Source of the DNA: DATLGB01 sp038258425
Lineage (GTDB): Bacteria > Actinomycetota > Thermoleophilia > Solirubrobacterales > Solirubrobacteraceae
Reading direction: 5' to 3'
Assembly (NCBI GenBank): GCA_038258425.1
Contig: JBBSPV010000011.1
Location: 25,327 to 89,326, forward strand
Length of the DNA: 64,000 nt
The position numbers and the translations under genes are program-made. This document shows positions 1 through 8,737 of the stretch, one piece after another; within the stretch, counting starts at the first letter, position 1, and each line of letters begins with the position of its first letter. Below the pieces are notes generated by a model, which was not told the origin of the DNA, ran no database searches, and worked only from the letters and a program-made list of their open reading frames with translations.

Positions 1-507
1 GACGTGGCCGGCTCGCAGTTCGGGGTCATGCTCTTCCCGGACATGCCGAGGGGCGTGCACGAGCTGGCCCGCGTCGTCAAGCCGGGCGGGCGCGTCCTGG
101 TGCACGCGTACGGCGACCCGCACGAGATCGAGTTCCTCGGCTGCTTCGTGACCGCGATCCAGGCCGTCGTGCCGGCCTTCGACGGGCCCCCGATGGATCC
201 GCTGCCCCTGCCGTTCCAGCTGCACGATCCCGAGCGGCTGCGCCGGGAGCTCGCGAGCGCCGGGCTGACGGACGTCGACGTGACGACGATCTCCGAGCCG
301 ACCGCGTTCCGGTCCGGCGCCCACTTCTGGGACTGGATCGTGCACAGCAACCCGATCGTCGGGGCGATCCTCGACGAGCTGGACCTGACGGAGGACCAGA
401 CGGCGGCGGTGCGACACGCCCTGGACGGCCTGATCGGTGACCGCGCAGACGCGAGCGGCGCGGCCGTTCTCACCGCACCGGTCCACGTCGGCATCGGGAC
501 CGTCTGA
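1..507 (+). CDS. Class I SAM-dependent methyltransferase, 3' part
   Basis: The reading frame is open at the left edge, so only the C-terminal 168 residues are seen. The start of the visible part (VMLFPDMPRGVHELARVVKPGGRVLV) has the pattern of a Methyltransf_11-type fold after the SAM-binding strands: a strand, then the helix ending in the typical 'R-V-L-K-P-G-G-R' turn. The SAM-binding glycine motif must lie upstream of the window, so the substrate cannot be judged. A GTG at base 4 is in frame but is unlikely to be the true start. The family call is fairly safe; the specific function is unknown. Confidence 0.75.
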   Translation, partial: DVAGSQFGVMLFPDMPRGVHELARVVKPGGRVLVHAYGDPHEIEFLGCFVTAIQAVVPAFDGPPMDPLPLPFQLHDPERLRRELASAGLTDVDVTTISEPTAFRSGAHFWDWIVHSNPIVGAILDELDLTEDQTAAVRHALDGLIGDRADASGAAVLTAPVHVGIGTV

Positions 508-534
508 TCACTCAACGTCCTGGTGCGCCACGGC

Positions 535-557
535 TTGCTCGGGTCACGACCCCATCT
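535..557 (+). repeat. Short palindromic repeat, copy 1
   Basis: This 23-base sequence begins TTGCTCGGGTC and ends GACCCCATCT. It contains the inverted repeat GGGTC-AC-GACCC and lies 28 bases after the stop of the methyltransferase gene. A second copy, 22 of 23 bases identical and in the same orientation, is at 56600-56622, also just after a plus-strand stop codon. It could be a repeated extragenic element or a weak hairpin terminator. Confidence 0.5.
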
Positions 558-600
558 ACATCCCAGCGCCCAGGATCCCCCCGGTCTAGGGTGCGCCCCC

Positions 601-996
601 ATGGGCATCATCCTCAACGAGGAGACGCGACGGCTGCTCGACGGCCGCAACTTCGGCGTGCTCGCGACGATCAACCCGGACGGCGGTCCGCAGACCTCCG
701 CGATGTGGGTCGGCCGCAACGGCGACGATGTCCTGTTCTCCACCGTGGCCGGCCGGCGCAAGCACCGCAACCTGGTCCGCGACCCGCGCGCGAGCGTCAC
801 GGTGATCGACGCCGAGGACCCGTACAACTACGTCGAGCTGCGCGGCTCCACGACGATCACCCAGGACGTCGGGCGGGAGTTCGACACGGGCCTGTCGTGG
901 GCCTACGACGGCAAGGACCCCGATCCCGACGCCCCCGGGGCGGTCCGCCTCGTCGTCCGGCTCGTGGTCGACAAGGCGGCGGGCTACGCGGCGTAG
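601..996 (+). CDS. PPOX-class (F420/flavin-dependent) oxidoreductase
   Basis: This 131-residue protein starts at ATG 601. It has the split-barrel FMN-binding fold pattern: an N-terminal helix, then FGVLATINPDGGPQTSAMWV, then the RKHRNLVRDPRASVTV segment typical of PPOX-class F420-dependent reductases of actinobacteria. These proteins reduce small substrates with F420 or FMN, and the substrate here cannot be read from sequence. Length matches the family (about 130-140). It stands alone between a methyltransferase gene and the convergent carbonic anhydrase gene 13 bases away. Confidence 0.85.
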   Translation: MGIILNEETRRLLDGRNFGVLATINPDGGPQTSAMWVGRNGDDVLFSTVAGRRKHRNLVRDPRASVTVIDAEDPYNYVELRGSTTITQDVGREFDTGLSWAYDGKDPDPDAPGAVRLVVRLVVDKAAGYAA

Positions 997-1009
997 CGCG
1001 CGGGCGGCG

Positions 1010-1504
1010 CTACGGCGTCACCTCGCGCAGCCGGCCGGTCTCGACCTCGTAGACGAAGCCGCGCACGCTGGCCTTGTTCGGGACGAACGGACTCCCCAGC
1101 ACGCGTGCGAGCGACTGGCGCAGGTCCGCGTCGAGATCCGAGAACGCCTCCGAAGACCATCCCGGCTTGATGCCGCAGTCGTCTTGGATCGAGCTGCGGA
1201 ACTCGTCGTCACCGAACGTCAGCATGCCGCAGTCGGTGTGGTGGATGAGCAGGATCTCCTCCGTCCCCAGCAACCGCTGGGAGATGGCGAGCGAGCGGAT
1301 CTCGTCGTCGGTGATCACCCCGCCGGCGTTGCGGATCACGTGCGCGTCGCCTTCCGCGAGCCCGAGCAGGGCGTAGGGGTTCAGCCGCGCGTCCATGCAG
1401 GCGACGATCGCGATCTTGCGACTGGGCGGCATCGGCAGGTCCTGCTTGTCGAAGCCGTCGGCATAGGCCTCGGCGTTGTGCAGCAGCTCGTCGGTGACCG
1501 ACAC
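1010..1504 (-). CDS. Beta-class carbonic anhydrase
   Basis: This 164-residue enzyme interconverts CO2 and bicarbonate. Zinc ligands of the beta family are visible: Cys36 in ACMDAR (with the Asp-Arg dyad D38/R40), and His89 and Cys92 in HHTDCGM. The sequence is close in layout to the short mycobacterial Rv1284-type beta carbonic anhydrases. It lies 16 bases downstream of the peroxiredoxin gene on the same strand, so the two are probably co-transcribed. Confidence 0.93.
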   Translation of the reverse strand: MSVTDELLHNAEAYADGFDKQDLPMPPSRKIAIVACMDARLNPYALLGLAEGDAHVIRNAGGVITDDEIRSLAISQRLLGTEEILLIHHTDCGMLTFGDDEFRSSIQDDCGIKPGWSSEAFSDLDADLRQSLARVLGSPFVPNKASVRGFVYEVETGRLREVTP

Positions 1505-1520
1505 GGTGGCTTCCTCGCTC

Positions 1521-2180
1521 TCAGTTGGGGGCCGGGACGATGCGGATGTACGGGCGCGGCTCCTCCCAGCCCTCGGGATAGCGCTCCTCGGCCTGCTCGC
1601 GCGACACCGAGCCGCCGATGATCACCTTCTCGCCGGGCTGCCACTGGGCCGGGGTGGCCACCTGGTGCTCGGCCGTGAGCTGCAGCGAGTCGATCACCCG
1701 CAGCACCTCGTCGAAGTTGCGCCCCGTGGTCATGGGATAGATCAGGACGAGCTTGATCTTCTTGTCCGGCCCGATCACGAAGACGTTGCGCAGCGTCGCG
1801 TTCTGGGCGGGCGTGCGGTCGGTCGGGTCCCCGGAGACGTCGGCCGGGAGCATGCCGTAGGCCTTGGACACCGCGAAGTCGGTGTCGGCGATCATCGGGT
1901 AGGTCGGGCGCGAGCCCTGCGTCTCCTCGATGTCCTGGATCCACTGCTCGTGGTTGTCGCTCGGGTCGACGGACAGCCCGATGATCTTCACGCCGCGGCT
2001 GTCGAAGTCCGGCTGGATCCGCGCCATGTAGCCCAACTCGGTCGTGCAGACCGGCGTGAAGTCGCGCGGGTGCGAGAACAGCACCGCCCAGCTGTCCCCG
2101 ATCCACTCGTGGAAGCGGATGCGCCCCTCCGTGGTGTCGGCCTCGAAATCGGGGGCCTCGTCGCCGATGGTCAGGCTCAT
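1521..2180 (-). CDS. 1-Cys peroxiredoxin (AhpC/TSA, Prx6 type)
   Basis: This 219-residue protein reduces peroxides in the cytosol. The peroxidatic cysteine is Cys45 in HPRDFTPVCTTELG. The C-terminal third (WQPGEKVIIGGSVSREQAEE, then a Pro-rich end) matches the 1-Cys Prx6 group, which lacks a conserved resolving cysteine. The ATG at 2180 is preceded by GGAAGGAG at a good distance. It heads a probable operon with the carbonic anhydrase gene. Confidence 0.93.
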   Translation of the reverse strand: MSLTIGDEAPDFEADTTEGRIRFHEWIGDSWAVLFSHPRDFTPVCTTELGYMARIQPDFDSRGVKIIGLSVDPSDNHEQWIQDIEETQGSRPTYPMIADTDFAVSKAYGMLPADVSGDPTDRTPAQNATLRNVFVIGPDKKIKLVLIYPMTTGRNFDEVLRVIDSLQLTAEHQVATPAQWQPGEKVIIGGSVSREQAEERYPEGWEEPRPYIRIVPAPN

Positions 2181-2257
2181 GGTGCTCCTTCCTCAGTCGT
2201 TACCGCAATAGTCGACAGGATTTCCATGGTATCGGGCCCGGGCGTAGGATCACGACC

Positions 2258-2629
2258 GTGACGCGCTTCGTCATCACCTGGGCCTTCAACGTGGTGGCGC
2301 TCTTCGTGGCCGCCTGGCTGCTGTCGGGCGTCTCCTACGGCGACCAGTGGTGGACGCTGCTCATCGCCGCCCTGGTGTTCACGGTCGTCAACCGGTTCCT
2401 CAAGCCCGTGCTCACCGTGCTCTCGATCCCCTTCATCGTGGTGACGCTCGGGATCTTCTACTTCCTGCTCAACGTCCTCATGCTCTACGTCACGGACTGG
2501 GTCGTGCACGACTTCCGGTTGCGCTCGTTCGGCGCCGCCGTGCTGGCCGCGATCGTCGTCAGCCTCACCAACGCGATCCTCAACGCGGTCCTCGGGGACC
2601 CGGACGAGCCGCGCCGCCGCCGCCGCTGA
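2258..2629 (+). CDS. Phage-holin-4-superfamily membrane protein (PF04020 type)
   Basis: This 123-residue protein consists almost entirely of four hydrophobic segments (about residues 3-25, 30-52, 56-80 and 88-112) with the family signature VVNRFLKPVLTVLSIPF between helices 2 and 3. Despite the family name these are ordinary bacterial inner-membrane proteins of unknown role. The basic tail DEPRRRRR is probably cytoplasmic. The start is the GTG at 2258. The gene diverges from the peroxiredoxin gene across a 77-base spacer. Confidence 0.8.
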   Translation: MTRFVITWAFNVVALFVAAWLLSGVSYGDQWWTLLIAALVFTVVNRFLKPVLTVLSIPFIVVTLGIFYFLLNVLMLYVTDWVVHDFRLRSFGAAVLAAIVVSLTNAILNAVLGDPDEPRRRRR

Positions 2630-2662
2630 GGCGATCGGCGCGCGGCCGGCCGGGCGCTCGAG

Positions 2663-2818
2663 CTAGTAGTAGTGCCGTCGGCCGCCGACCGCACGGTCCA
2701 TCGAGCCGAGGACCCACAGCACGACGCCGATGATCACCAGCACGAGGCCGATGATCCATAGAATGCTGACGCTGAGGACAAAGCCCAGGATCAGCAGGAT
2801 GATGCCGAGGATGATCAC
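2663..2818 (-). CDS. Small two-helix membrane protein (DUF6131-like)
   Basis: The chosen start is GTG at 2818 because GGAGGT (2823-2828 on the complementary strand) lies four bases before it. This gives a 51-residue protein with two transmembrane segments, rich in I, L and V, followed by the tail GSMDRAVGGRRHYY. The longer upstream frame lacks a ribosome-binding site. Tiny proteins of this shape are common in actinobacteria and have no assigned function. Confidence 0.7.
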   Translation of the reverse strand: MIILGIILLILGFVLSVSILWIIGLVLVIIGVVLWVLGSMDRAVGGRRHYY

Positions 2819-3055
2819 GCGTACCTCCGGTAGATGGAACTGCGCACTAGGCGTCCCAGTTGCCCGCATTCCGGCAATCCAATCCCCACCGGATCCGGGG
2901 AGCGGTCAGCCGATCGTCGTGAGGGCCTCGTCGCGACGGAGGTGACGCTCCCGGAGGTGCTCGGCGATCGCGGCGGCCGCGGGCGTCGCGCAGGGCCCGG
3001 CCGGGCTGCGCGCCGGGAACCCGCCCGGCGCCGAGTGACACGGCTCGTCGTCAGC

Positions 3056-4342
3056 TCAGCGCTGCGGGATCTGGTCCTTGGAGACGGCGTCCTCGAGGTC
3101 GTCGGCGAACGCGTCGGCGTCGCGCGTGCGCACGTACGTCGACACCGCCTCGTAGAGCCCTTCCTGGAACTCCGGGCTCATCGCCTCGCCGTGGGCGGCC
3201 GAGAGCAGCACCGGCGACGCCCAGAAGGCCCGCGAGGACGCGCGCTGGTAGGGCGGCAGGGACGAGACGTCGACGTCGCGGACGACGGGGATCGAGCCCT
3301 TGGCCCGGTTGAACGCGAGCTGCGTGGCCGGCACGTCGATGTCGGCCAGGAACGCCAGGGCGTTCTTGGCGTTCTGGGCCTTCGTCGCGGCGGCGAACAC
3401 GTCGACGACCGCGAGGAAGCTGTCTCCCGTGCCGGGAAAGGCCGTCGCCCCGAAGTCGGTGCCCTCCTGCGCGCCGGTGGCGAGCAGTTCGCCGAAGGCG
3501 GAGTCGTTCATCGACTCGAACGCGCAGCCACCGGACGCGAGCTTCTTCGTCGCCTGGTCCCAGGTGAGACCACTCGCCTGCGGGTCGGCGTAGCCGAGGA
3601 TCGTGCCGAAGCGCTTCAGCGCCGTGTGCACCCGCCCGCCGCGCCACGCGAGGTCGTCGTCGACCATGTCCCGCCAGCCACGGATCCCGATCGAGCTCAG
3701 CAGCGCGTTCTCGAACAGCTCGACGGTGGTGAACGGGTCCCGGCCGCCGAGGCACAGCGGCGCCGCCCCGGACGCCTTGACCCGCTTGAGGTCGGCCAGG
3801 AAGGCGGCGAAGGTGTAGCCGGAGGAGGGTGGGCTGACGCCGGCCCGCTTCAGCAGCGCCCGGTTGAACCAGAGGACGTTGCTGCGGTGCGCACCGGTCG
3901 GGACGCCGTAGGGCGTGCCGTTGCGCGTGACCGACCGGCGGATCGTCGGGTTCATCCGCGCCCGGAGGTCGTCGCGTGCGAACACGGAGGCGACGCTGCG
4001 GATCTGGCCGCGCCGCGCGTAGTCCTGCACCGACTTGCCGGCGAAGGTCTGCCAGACGTCGGGTGGGTCGCCGTCCTGCAGCCGCTTGGCGAGCTCCACG
4101 ATCGCGTTGGACCCGGCGCCGCCGGCGACCGCGCCGTTGACGGCCTGCACGTCGGGGTCCGACCGGCGAAACGCCGTGAAGAGCGTGTCGAGGGCCGCCG
4201 CCTCCGAGCCGGAGGTCCACCAGGACACGACCTCGAGCTTCTTCGTGCTCGTCGTGGCGCTCGTCGGCGAGTCGCCACCGCACGCGCCGGCCGTCAGCGC
4301 GAGGGTCGCCACGGCGGCCGCCGCGCGACACCTGAGGCTCAC
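3056..4342 (-). CDS. Extracellular sugar-binding lipoprotein (ABC family 1 SBP type)
   Basis: This 428-residue protein starts at GTG 4342, which overlaps the stop of the upstream permease gene (GTGA). It has a signal peptide and a lipobox-like TAGAC (Cys at about residue 22). The mature part has the family-1 solute-binding pattern: LEVVSWWTSGSEAAALDTLF, a YGVPTGAHRSNVLWFNR middle, and a C-terminal helical region. It resembles glucose/mannose-binding proteins. No ABC permease or ATPase gene is adjacent; the partner gene is an MFS sugar:proton symporter. The exact sugar is not known. Confidence 0.88.
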   Translation of the reverse strand: MSLRCRAAAAVATLALTAGACGGDSPTSATTSTKKLEVVSWWTSGSEAAALDTLFTAFRRSDPDVQAVNGAVAGGAGSNAIVELAKRLQDGDPPDVWQTFAGKSVQDYARRGQIRSVASVFARDDLRARMNPTIRRSVTRNGTPYGVPTGAHRSNVLWFNRALLKRAGVSPPSSGYTFAAFLADLKRVKASGAAPLCLGGRDPFTTVELFENALLSSIGIRGWRDMVDDDLAWRGGRVHTALKRFGTILGYADPQASGLTWDQATKKLASGGCAFESMNDSAFGELLATGAQEGTDFGATAFPGTGDSFLAVVDVFAAATKAQNAKNALAFLADIDVPATQLAFNRAKGSIPVVRDVDVSSLPPYQRASSRAFWASPVLLSAAHGEAMSPEFQEGLYEAVSTYVRTRDADAFADDLEDAVSKDQIPQR

Positions 4343-5724
4343 GCCGGGCCCCCGGCCGGCTGGGGTGGTCCGGCGGGGCGCGCCGGCCCGCCGTCGCGCA
4401 CGGGCTCGCCGCCGATCACGCTCGGCTCGGCCCGGAGGTCGTAGAGCGCGTAGAGCCCGACGACGGCGAAGCAGCCGGCGGGCACGATGAACGAGAACGC
4501 CGCGCTCGTCGCGTCGACGAGCTTGCCCTGCACGAGCGGCATGATCGCGCCGCCGACGATCGCCATCACGAGGCCCGCCGCGCCGAACTTCGTCGCCGGC
4601 CCGAGGCCCTCGAGGGCGACGCCGTAGATCGTCGGAAACATCAGCGACAGGCAGAAGGACAGCGCCACGATGGCGAGGACCCCGGCGAGGTTCGGGCTCG
4701 ACATCGCGAACAGGCAGAGCAGCACGGCCAGGAAGGCGAGGACCAGGAGGACCTTGGTGGCGCGGATGCGGCCGATCACCCAGGTCATGAGGAAGCGCGA
4801 GGCCAGGAAGACGAGCAGGCTCGCCTGCAGGTAGGCGCCGCCCTTCTCGAGGCTGCCGCCCAGGGCCTGCTGGACGTACTGGATGAGAAAGGTCCACGAG
4901 CACACCTGCGCCGCGACGTTCGCGAACTGGGCCACGACGCCGAAGCGGTAGCGCTTGGTGCGCCACAGCACGCGGAACAGCTCGCGCGTCCCGCCCTCGT
5001 GCGGCGCGGCGTCCGGGAACTCCTCGACGATCGGCGGCGCCTTCTGGCTCGCGATGGCGACGGCGATGAGGATCAGCAGGAAGGCGAGGCCGAGGTAGGG
5101 ACCCATGACCGCGCCGAGCTCGCCCGCGCGGATCGTGTGCAACTGGGCGGGCGTCAGCGAGGAGATGTCGACCGGGTCGGCGAGCTTGGGCAGGATGAGC
5201 GTCGAGGCCAGCAGCACGCCGATGTTCGTGCCGACCGGGTTGAACGCCTGGGCGAGGTTCAGGCGCCGCGTCGCCGTCGCCTCCGGGCCGAGCGAGATGA
5301 CGTACGGGTTCGCGGAGGTCTCGAGGATCGAGCAGCCCGCCGCCATCGCGAAGAGCGCGACGAGGAAGGCCTCGTACGTCATGATCTTGCTCGCCGGGTA
5401 GAACAGGAACGCCCCGAGCGCCGCCAGCGCGAGGCCGCTCAGGATGCCCGTCTTGTAGCCGAAGCGCTGGTTGATGAAGGCCGCCGGCAGCGCGAGCAGG
5501 AAGTAGGCGCCGAAGTACGCGAGCTGCACGAGCGACGCCTGGAACGTGCTCATGGCGAAGATGCGCTTGAAGCCCGCCACCATGGGGGTGGTGAGGTCCT
5601 GTGCGATCCCCCAGGCGGTGAAGCAGGCGATCAGGGCGACGAACAACAGCAGCATGCCCTTGCCGATCAGCGGTCGGCTCTGGACGTTCTCGGGCTCCTC
5701 GGCCGCGGTGGCGATGCTGCTCAT
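4339..5724 (-). CDS. MFS sugar permease, FucP (L-fucose:H+ symporter) type
   Basis: This 461-residue protein has twelve predicted transmembrane helices. The ATG at 5724 follows GGAGGGTGACCCG. The FucP family pattern is clear: FTAWGIAQDLTTPMV, LVQLAYFGAYFLLALPA in helix 2, GCSILETSANPY in the middle, and NLAQAFNPVGTNIG. FucP-type carriers import fucose, glucose or galactose with protons, and some family members take other sugars. The tail is rich in Pro and Gly. The stop overlaps the start of the binding-protein gene, so translation is probably coupled. Confidence 0.9.
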   Translation of the reverse strand: MSSIATAAEEPENVQSRPLIGKGMLLLFVALIACFTAWGIAQDLTTPMVAGFKRIFAMSTFQASLVQLAYFGAYFLLALPAAFINQRFGYKTGILSGLALAALGAFLFYPASKIMTYEAFLVALFAMAAGCSILETSANPYVISLGPEATATRRLNLAQAFNPVGTNIGVLLASTLILPKLADPVDISSLTPAQLHTIRAGELGAVMGPYLGLAFLLILIAVAIASQKAPPIVEEFPDAAPHEGGTRELFRVLWRTKRYRFGVVAQFANVAAQVCSWTFLIQYVQQALGGSLEKGGAYLQASLLVFLASRFLMTWVIGRIRATKVLLVLAFLAVLLCLFAMSSPNLAGVLAIVALSFCLSLMFPTIYGVALEGLGPATKFGAAGLVMAIVGGAIMPLVQGKLVDATSAAFSFIVPAGCFAVVGLYALYDLRAEPSVIGGEPVRDGGPARPAGPPQPAGGPA

Positions 5725-5850
5725 CGGGTCACCCTCCCTCTCGTGGCAGACGATACATGTGCTCCGCGTGCCGGTCGATGGGCACCGGACCCGAGATGTC
5801 AGCTGACCGCCGGTAGGCTCCGCGCGTCCGGCGAGTCGGGAGGAGACGCG

Positions 5851-7344
5851 ATGAGCGAGGGTGTGGCTGACGTCCAGGTCGAGCAGGGCGTGCTGCGCGG
5901 TACCGTCGACCACGGGGTCGCGGCCTACCTCGGGGTGCCGTACGCGGCGCCGCCGTTCGGCGCGCTGCGCCTGCAGCCCCCCGCGCCGGCGCCGGCCTGG
6001 GACGGCGTCCGCGACGCCAAGGCGTACGGGCCCACGGTGCCCAAAGGCGACTACCCGCCGCAGTACCAGCCCTTCCTCCCCGAGCCGGTGATCCCCGGCG
6101 AGGACTGCCTCAACCTCAACGTCTGGACCCCCGACCCCGCCGCCTCCGGGCTGCCCGTCTTCGTGTGGATCCACGGCGGGTCGTTCATGAACGGCTCCGG
6201 CGCGGTGCTGGCCTACCGGGGCTCGTCCTTCGCGCGCGACGGCGTCGTGTGCGTGACGATCAACTACCGGCTCCAGGCCGAGGGGTTCCTGCACACCGAC
6301 GACGGGACGAGCAACCTCGGGCTCCTCGACCAGCTCGCCGCCCTGCAGTGGGTCCAGCGCAACGTCGAAGCCTTCGGCGGCGATCCGGGCAAGGTCACCG
6401 TCGGCGGAGAGAGCGCGGGTGCGATGAGCGTCACCACGCTGCTCTCGATGCCCGCGGCGCGCGGCCTGTTCCGGGCCGCGATCACGCAGAGCGGCGCGGG
6501 CGCGCACACCATGCTGCCGCGGACGGGTGCGAAGGTCGCCGCGCTGCTGGCCGAGGAGCTCGGCGTCGAGCCGACGCGCGCGGCGCTGGCGGGCCTGCCG
6601 CCCGAGCGGCTCCACGCCGCGGCGGAGAAGCTCACCAACGAGGTCCAGACCGCACCCGACCCGGACAGGTGGGGTGAGCTCGTCCTCAGCCTGCTGCCGT
6701 TCATGCCCACCGTCGACGGCGACGTCCTCCCCCGCGCCCCGCTCGACGCGATCGCCGCGGGCCAGGGCGCCGACGTCGCGCTGCTGACGGGCACGAACGC
6801 CGAGGAGGCCCGCCTGTTCCTCGTCGCGCCGGGCATGATCGAGCTCGTCGACGAGCCGACCGCGCTCGCGGGCGCCTCCGCCTACGGCGTCGACGGCGCG
6901 GCCGCGCTGGAGATCTACGCCGACGCGGGGCCCTCCCCCGGCGACAAGCTCGCCGCGGTCGTCTCGGACTGGTTCTTCACCGTGCCCGCGGTGCGGATCG
7001 CCGAGGCCCGAGCCGGGGCGGGCGCCCCGACCTGGATGTACCGCAGCGACTACCGGTCCACCGCCGGCGGCGGCCTCCTGGGCGCGGCGCACGCGACGGA
7101 GATCCCCTTCGTCTTCGACACTCTCGACAGCCCGGACGCGGCGGCCATCCTCGGCCCGGACGCGCCGCAGCCCGTGGCCGACGCCATGCACGCCGCCTGG
7201 GTGCGCTTCATCACCGACGCCGACCCGGGCTGGCCGCCCTACGAGCCCGATTCCCGCACCACCGAGGTCTTCGACGCCGCGGGCTCGCACACCGAGGACG
7301 ACCCACACGGCGAGCGGCGCCGGCTGTGGGAGGGCGTCCGCTGA
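5851..7344 (+). CDS. Type B carboxylesterase
   Basis: The ATG at 5851 follows GGGAGGAG; the 497-residue length is normal for carboxylesterase/lipase family PF00135. Visible marks are GVPYAAPPFG near the N-terminus, EDCLNLNVW, the oxyanion-hole HGGSF and the nucleophile elbow GGESAGAMS (Ser near residue 190). A late AAHATEIPFVF carries the likely catalytic His. No signal peptide is seen, so it is probably cytosolic. It hydrolyses carboxylic esters; the physiological substrate is unknown. Confidence 0.9.
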   Translation: MSEGVADVQVEQGVLRGTVDHGVAAYLGVPYAAPPFGALRLQPPAPAPAWDGVRDAKAYGPTVPKGDYPPQYQPFLPEPVIPGEDCLNLNVWTPDPAASGLPVFVWIHGGSFMNGSGAVLAYRGSSFARDGVVCVTINYRLQAEGFLHTDDGTSNLGLLDQLAALQWVQRNVEAFGGDPGKVTVGGESAGAMSVTTLLSMPAARGLFRAAITQSGAGAHTMLPRTGAKVAALLAEELGVEPTRAALAGLPPERLHAAAEKLTNEVQTAPDPDRWGELVLSLLPFMPTVDGDVLPRAPLDAIAAGQGADVALLTGTNAEEARLFLVAPGMIELVDEPTALAGASAYGVDGAAALEIYADAGPSPGDKLAAVVSDWFFTVPAVRIAEARAGAGAPTWMYRSDYRSTAGGGLLGAAHATEIPFVFDTLDSPDAAAILGPDAPQPVADAMHAAWVRFITDADPGWPPYEPDSRTTEVFDAAGSHTEDDPHGERRRLWEGVR

Positions 7345-7352
7345 GTTCGGGC

Positions 7353-7757
7353 CTACCCGAGCGCGTCGCGCGCGGCCTTGAGCTTGCGCCAGCCTCCGGC
7401 GCGGTTGTTGGCGATGATCGCCCGGAACATCTCGACCAGCGCGGGCCGGTTGATCGGATCACCCTCGTGGAACGCGACGGTGCGCGCGGTGGCGTTGTCG
7501 TGGCCGCCGGTGATGATCCCGTGCGGGTCGTCGACGATCGCGCCGTCGTAGAGGAAGACGTTGACGTGGTCGCGTGCGGCGAGCAGGGCGCAGACGTTGC
7601 CCTCGAGGACGAAGTACGGCTGCACCCGGCGCTTGATCGTCTCGGCCACCTCGGGGTCCGCCTCATGGACGAGGTCGCGCACCTCGCGGCAGATCTGCTG
7701 CTGCCAGCCCGGCAACCCGTCGATGTAGGCGTCGACGCGGGGATCGGTGACGGACAT
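7353..7757 (-). CDS. DUF1801 / YdhG-like protein
   Basis: This 134-residue protein has the DUF1801 layout: an N-terminal helix pair with VDAYIDGLPGWQQQI, then EADPEVAETIKRRVQPYF, and a basic C-terminal end. Proteins of this family resemble the iron-chaperone frataxin-like fold in structure predictions, but no function is proven. It is one of two DUF1801 genes in the window (the other at 26379). It lies 19 bases after the SDR gene on the same strand. Confidence 0.8.
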   Translation of the reverse strand: MSVTDPRVDAYIDGLPGWQQQICREVRDLVHEADPEVAETIKRRVQPYFVLEGNVCALLAARDHVNVFLYDGAIVDDPHGIITGGHDNATARTVAFHEGDPINRPALVEMFRAIIANNRAGGWRKLKAARDALG

Positions 7758-7776
7758 GGCCGCTGTCCGGCGCTCC

Positions 7777-8676
7777 CTAGGCGCCCACGGCGTCGAGCTC
7801 GAAGCCCACGCCGGTGAGCTCCTCCGAGCGACGCCACAGCGCCTTGGCCAGCGCGGGGTCCGAGGCCTCGCGGATGCGGCCGACCAGCGTCGGCGCGCCC
7901 CGCAGCCCGCGGAAGCCGTCCGGGCCGACGTAGCTGCCGCCGGGGATCTCCGCGGTGGCGGCGAAGAGCGTCGGGAGCGCCCCGGCCTCGTCGCTCTGCG
8001 CGAGGAACCTGTTCCCCAGCGCCATGCCGACGTGCTGCAGCCGGTTGCCGGTGTTGCCCTGCAGGTTGGTGGCGGCGTAGCCCGGGTGGGCGGCCGTGGC
8101 CAGCACCTTGGAGCCCGCCTCGGTGAGCCGTCGCTGCAGCTCCAGGGTGAAGAGCAGGTTGGCGAGCTTGGACTGGTCGTAGGCGGGCCACGGCGCGTAC
8201 TCGCGCCGCTCGAAGTTCAGGTCGTCCAGGTCGATCGTGCCGGTGCGGTGCCGGTCGGACGAGACGGTCACGACCCGTCGGGTGATGTGGCCGAGCAGGA
8301 GGTTGGTCAGGGCGAAGTGGCCGAGGTGGTTCGTGCCGAACTGGAGCTCGAAGCCGTCGGCCGTCTTCGCCATCGGCACGGCCATGATCCCGGCGTTGTT
8401 GATCAACAGGTCGAGGTCTCCCGACCAGCCGTCGGCGAACGCCCGCACCGACGCGAGGTCGGCGAGGTCGAGCCGGCGCACCTCGTGGCTGCCGGTGATC
8501 CCCCGCGCGGCGGCCTCGCCGCGGGAGACGTCGCGCACCGCGAGGACGACGTGCGCGCCGGCCCCGGCGAGCGCGCGGGCGGTGACGCGGCCGAGGCCCG
8601 AGCTCGCGCCCGTCACCACGGCGGTCTGGCCCTCGAGGCTCGGGAGGTCGGCGGCGGTCCACGGTGAGGAGGTCAT
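7777..8676 (-). CDS. Short-chain dehydrogenase/reductase
   Basis: The start is chosen at ATG 8676; 299 residues. The Rossmann motif TGASSGLG is at about residues 21-28, NNAG at about 88-91, and the catalytic Ser plus YDQSK (YxxxK) follow. It most resembles the retinol-dehydrogenase/WW-oxidoreductase-like SDRs, with HPGYAATNLQGN after the active site. Substrate unknown. It is divergent from a TetR-family gene, and the spacer holds a palindrome, so that regulator probably controls it. Confidence 0.88.
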   Translation of the reverse strand: MTSSPWTAADLPSLEGQTAVVTGASSGLGRVTARALAGAGAHVVLAVRDVSRGEAAARGITGSHEVRRLDLADLASVRAFADGWSGDLDLLINNAGIMAVPMAKTADGFELQFGTNHLGHFALTNLLLGHITRRVVTVSSDRHRTGTIDLDDLNFERREYAPWPAYDQSKLANLLFTLELQRRLTEAGSKVLATAAHPGYAATNLQGNTGNRLQHVGMALGNRFLAQSDEAGALPTLFAATAEIPGGSYVGPDGFRGLRGAPTLVGRIREASDPALAKALWRRSEELTGVGFELDAVGA

Positions 8677-8693
8677 GCCGGCCAATGTAGTCA

Positions 8694-8712
8694 TTGCCAA
8701 CAAGGTTGTCAA
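8694..8712. promoter_or_regulatory. Probable TetR operator in the SDR/TetR divergent promoter
   Basis: The sequence TTGCCAAC-AAG-GTTGTCAA is an inverted repeat with 8-base arms and one mismatch. It lies between the divergent starts at 8676 and 8738. A further half-site-like GCCAAC follows at 8714-8719. Position and symmetry fit autoregulation by the adjacent TetR protein. Confidence 0.65.
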
Positions 8713-8737
8713 CGCCAACATCCCGTACGCTCGACGG

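Noticed and set aside
2870..3055. Possible small gene after the binding protein on the minus strand
   Set aside because: A frame ending RERHLRRDEALTTIG is open, but there is no start codon with a ribosome-binding site and no recognisable domain.
2834..4444. Long plus-strand frame of 536 codons
   Set aside because: It runs antisense to the binding-protein gene. Composition is the Arg/Gly/Val-rich shadow expected of high-GC DNA, with no domain. The same applies to many other long frames in this window.
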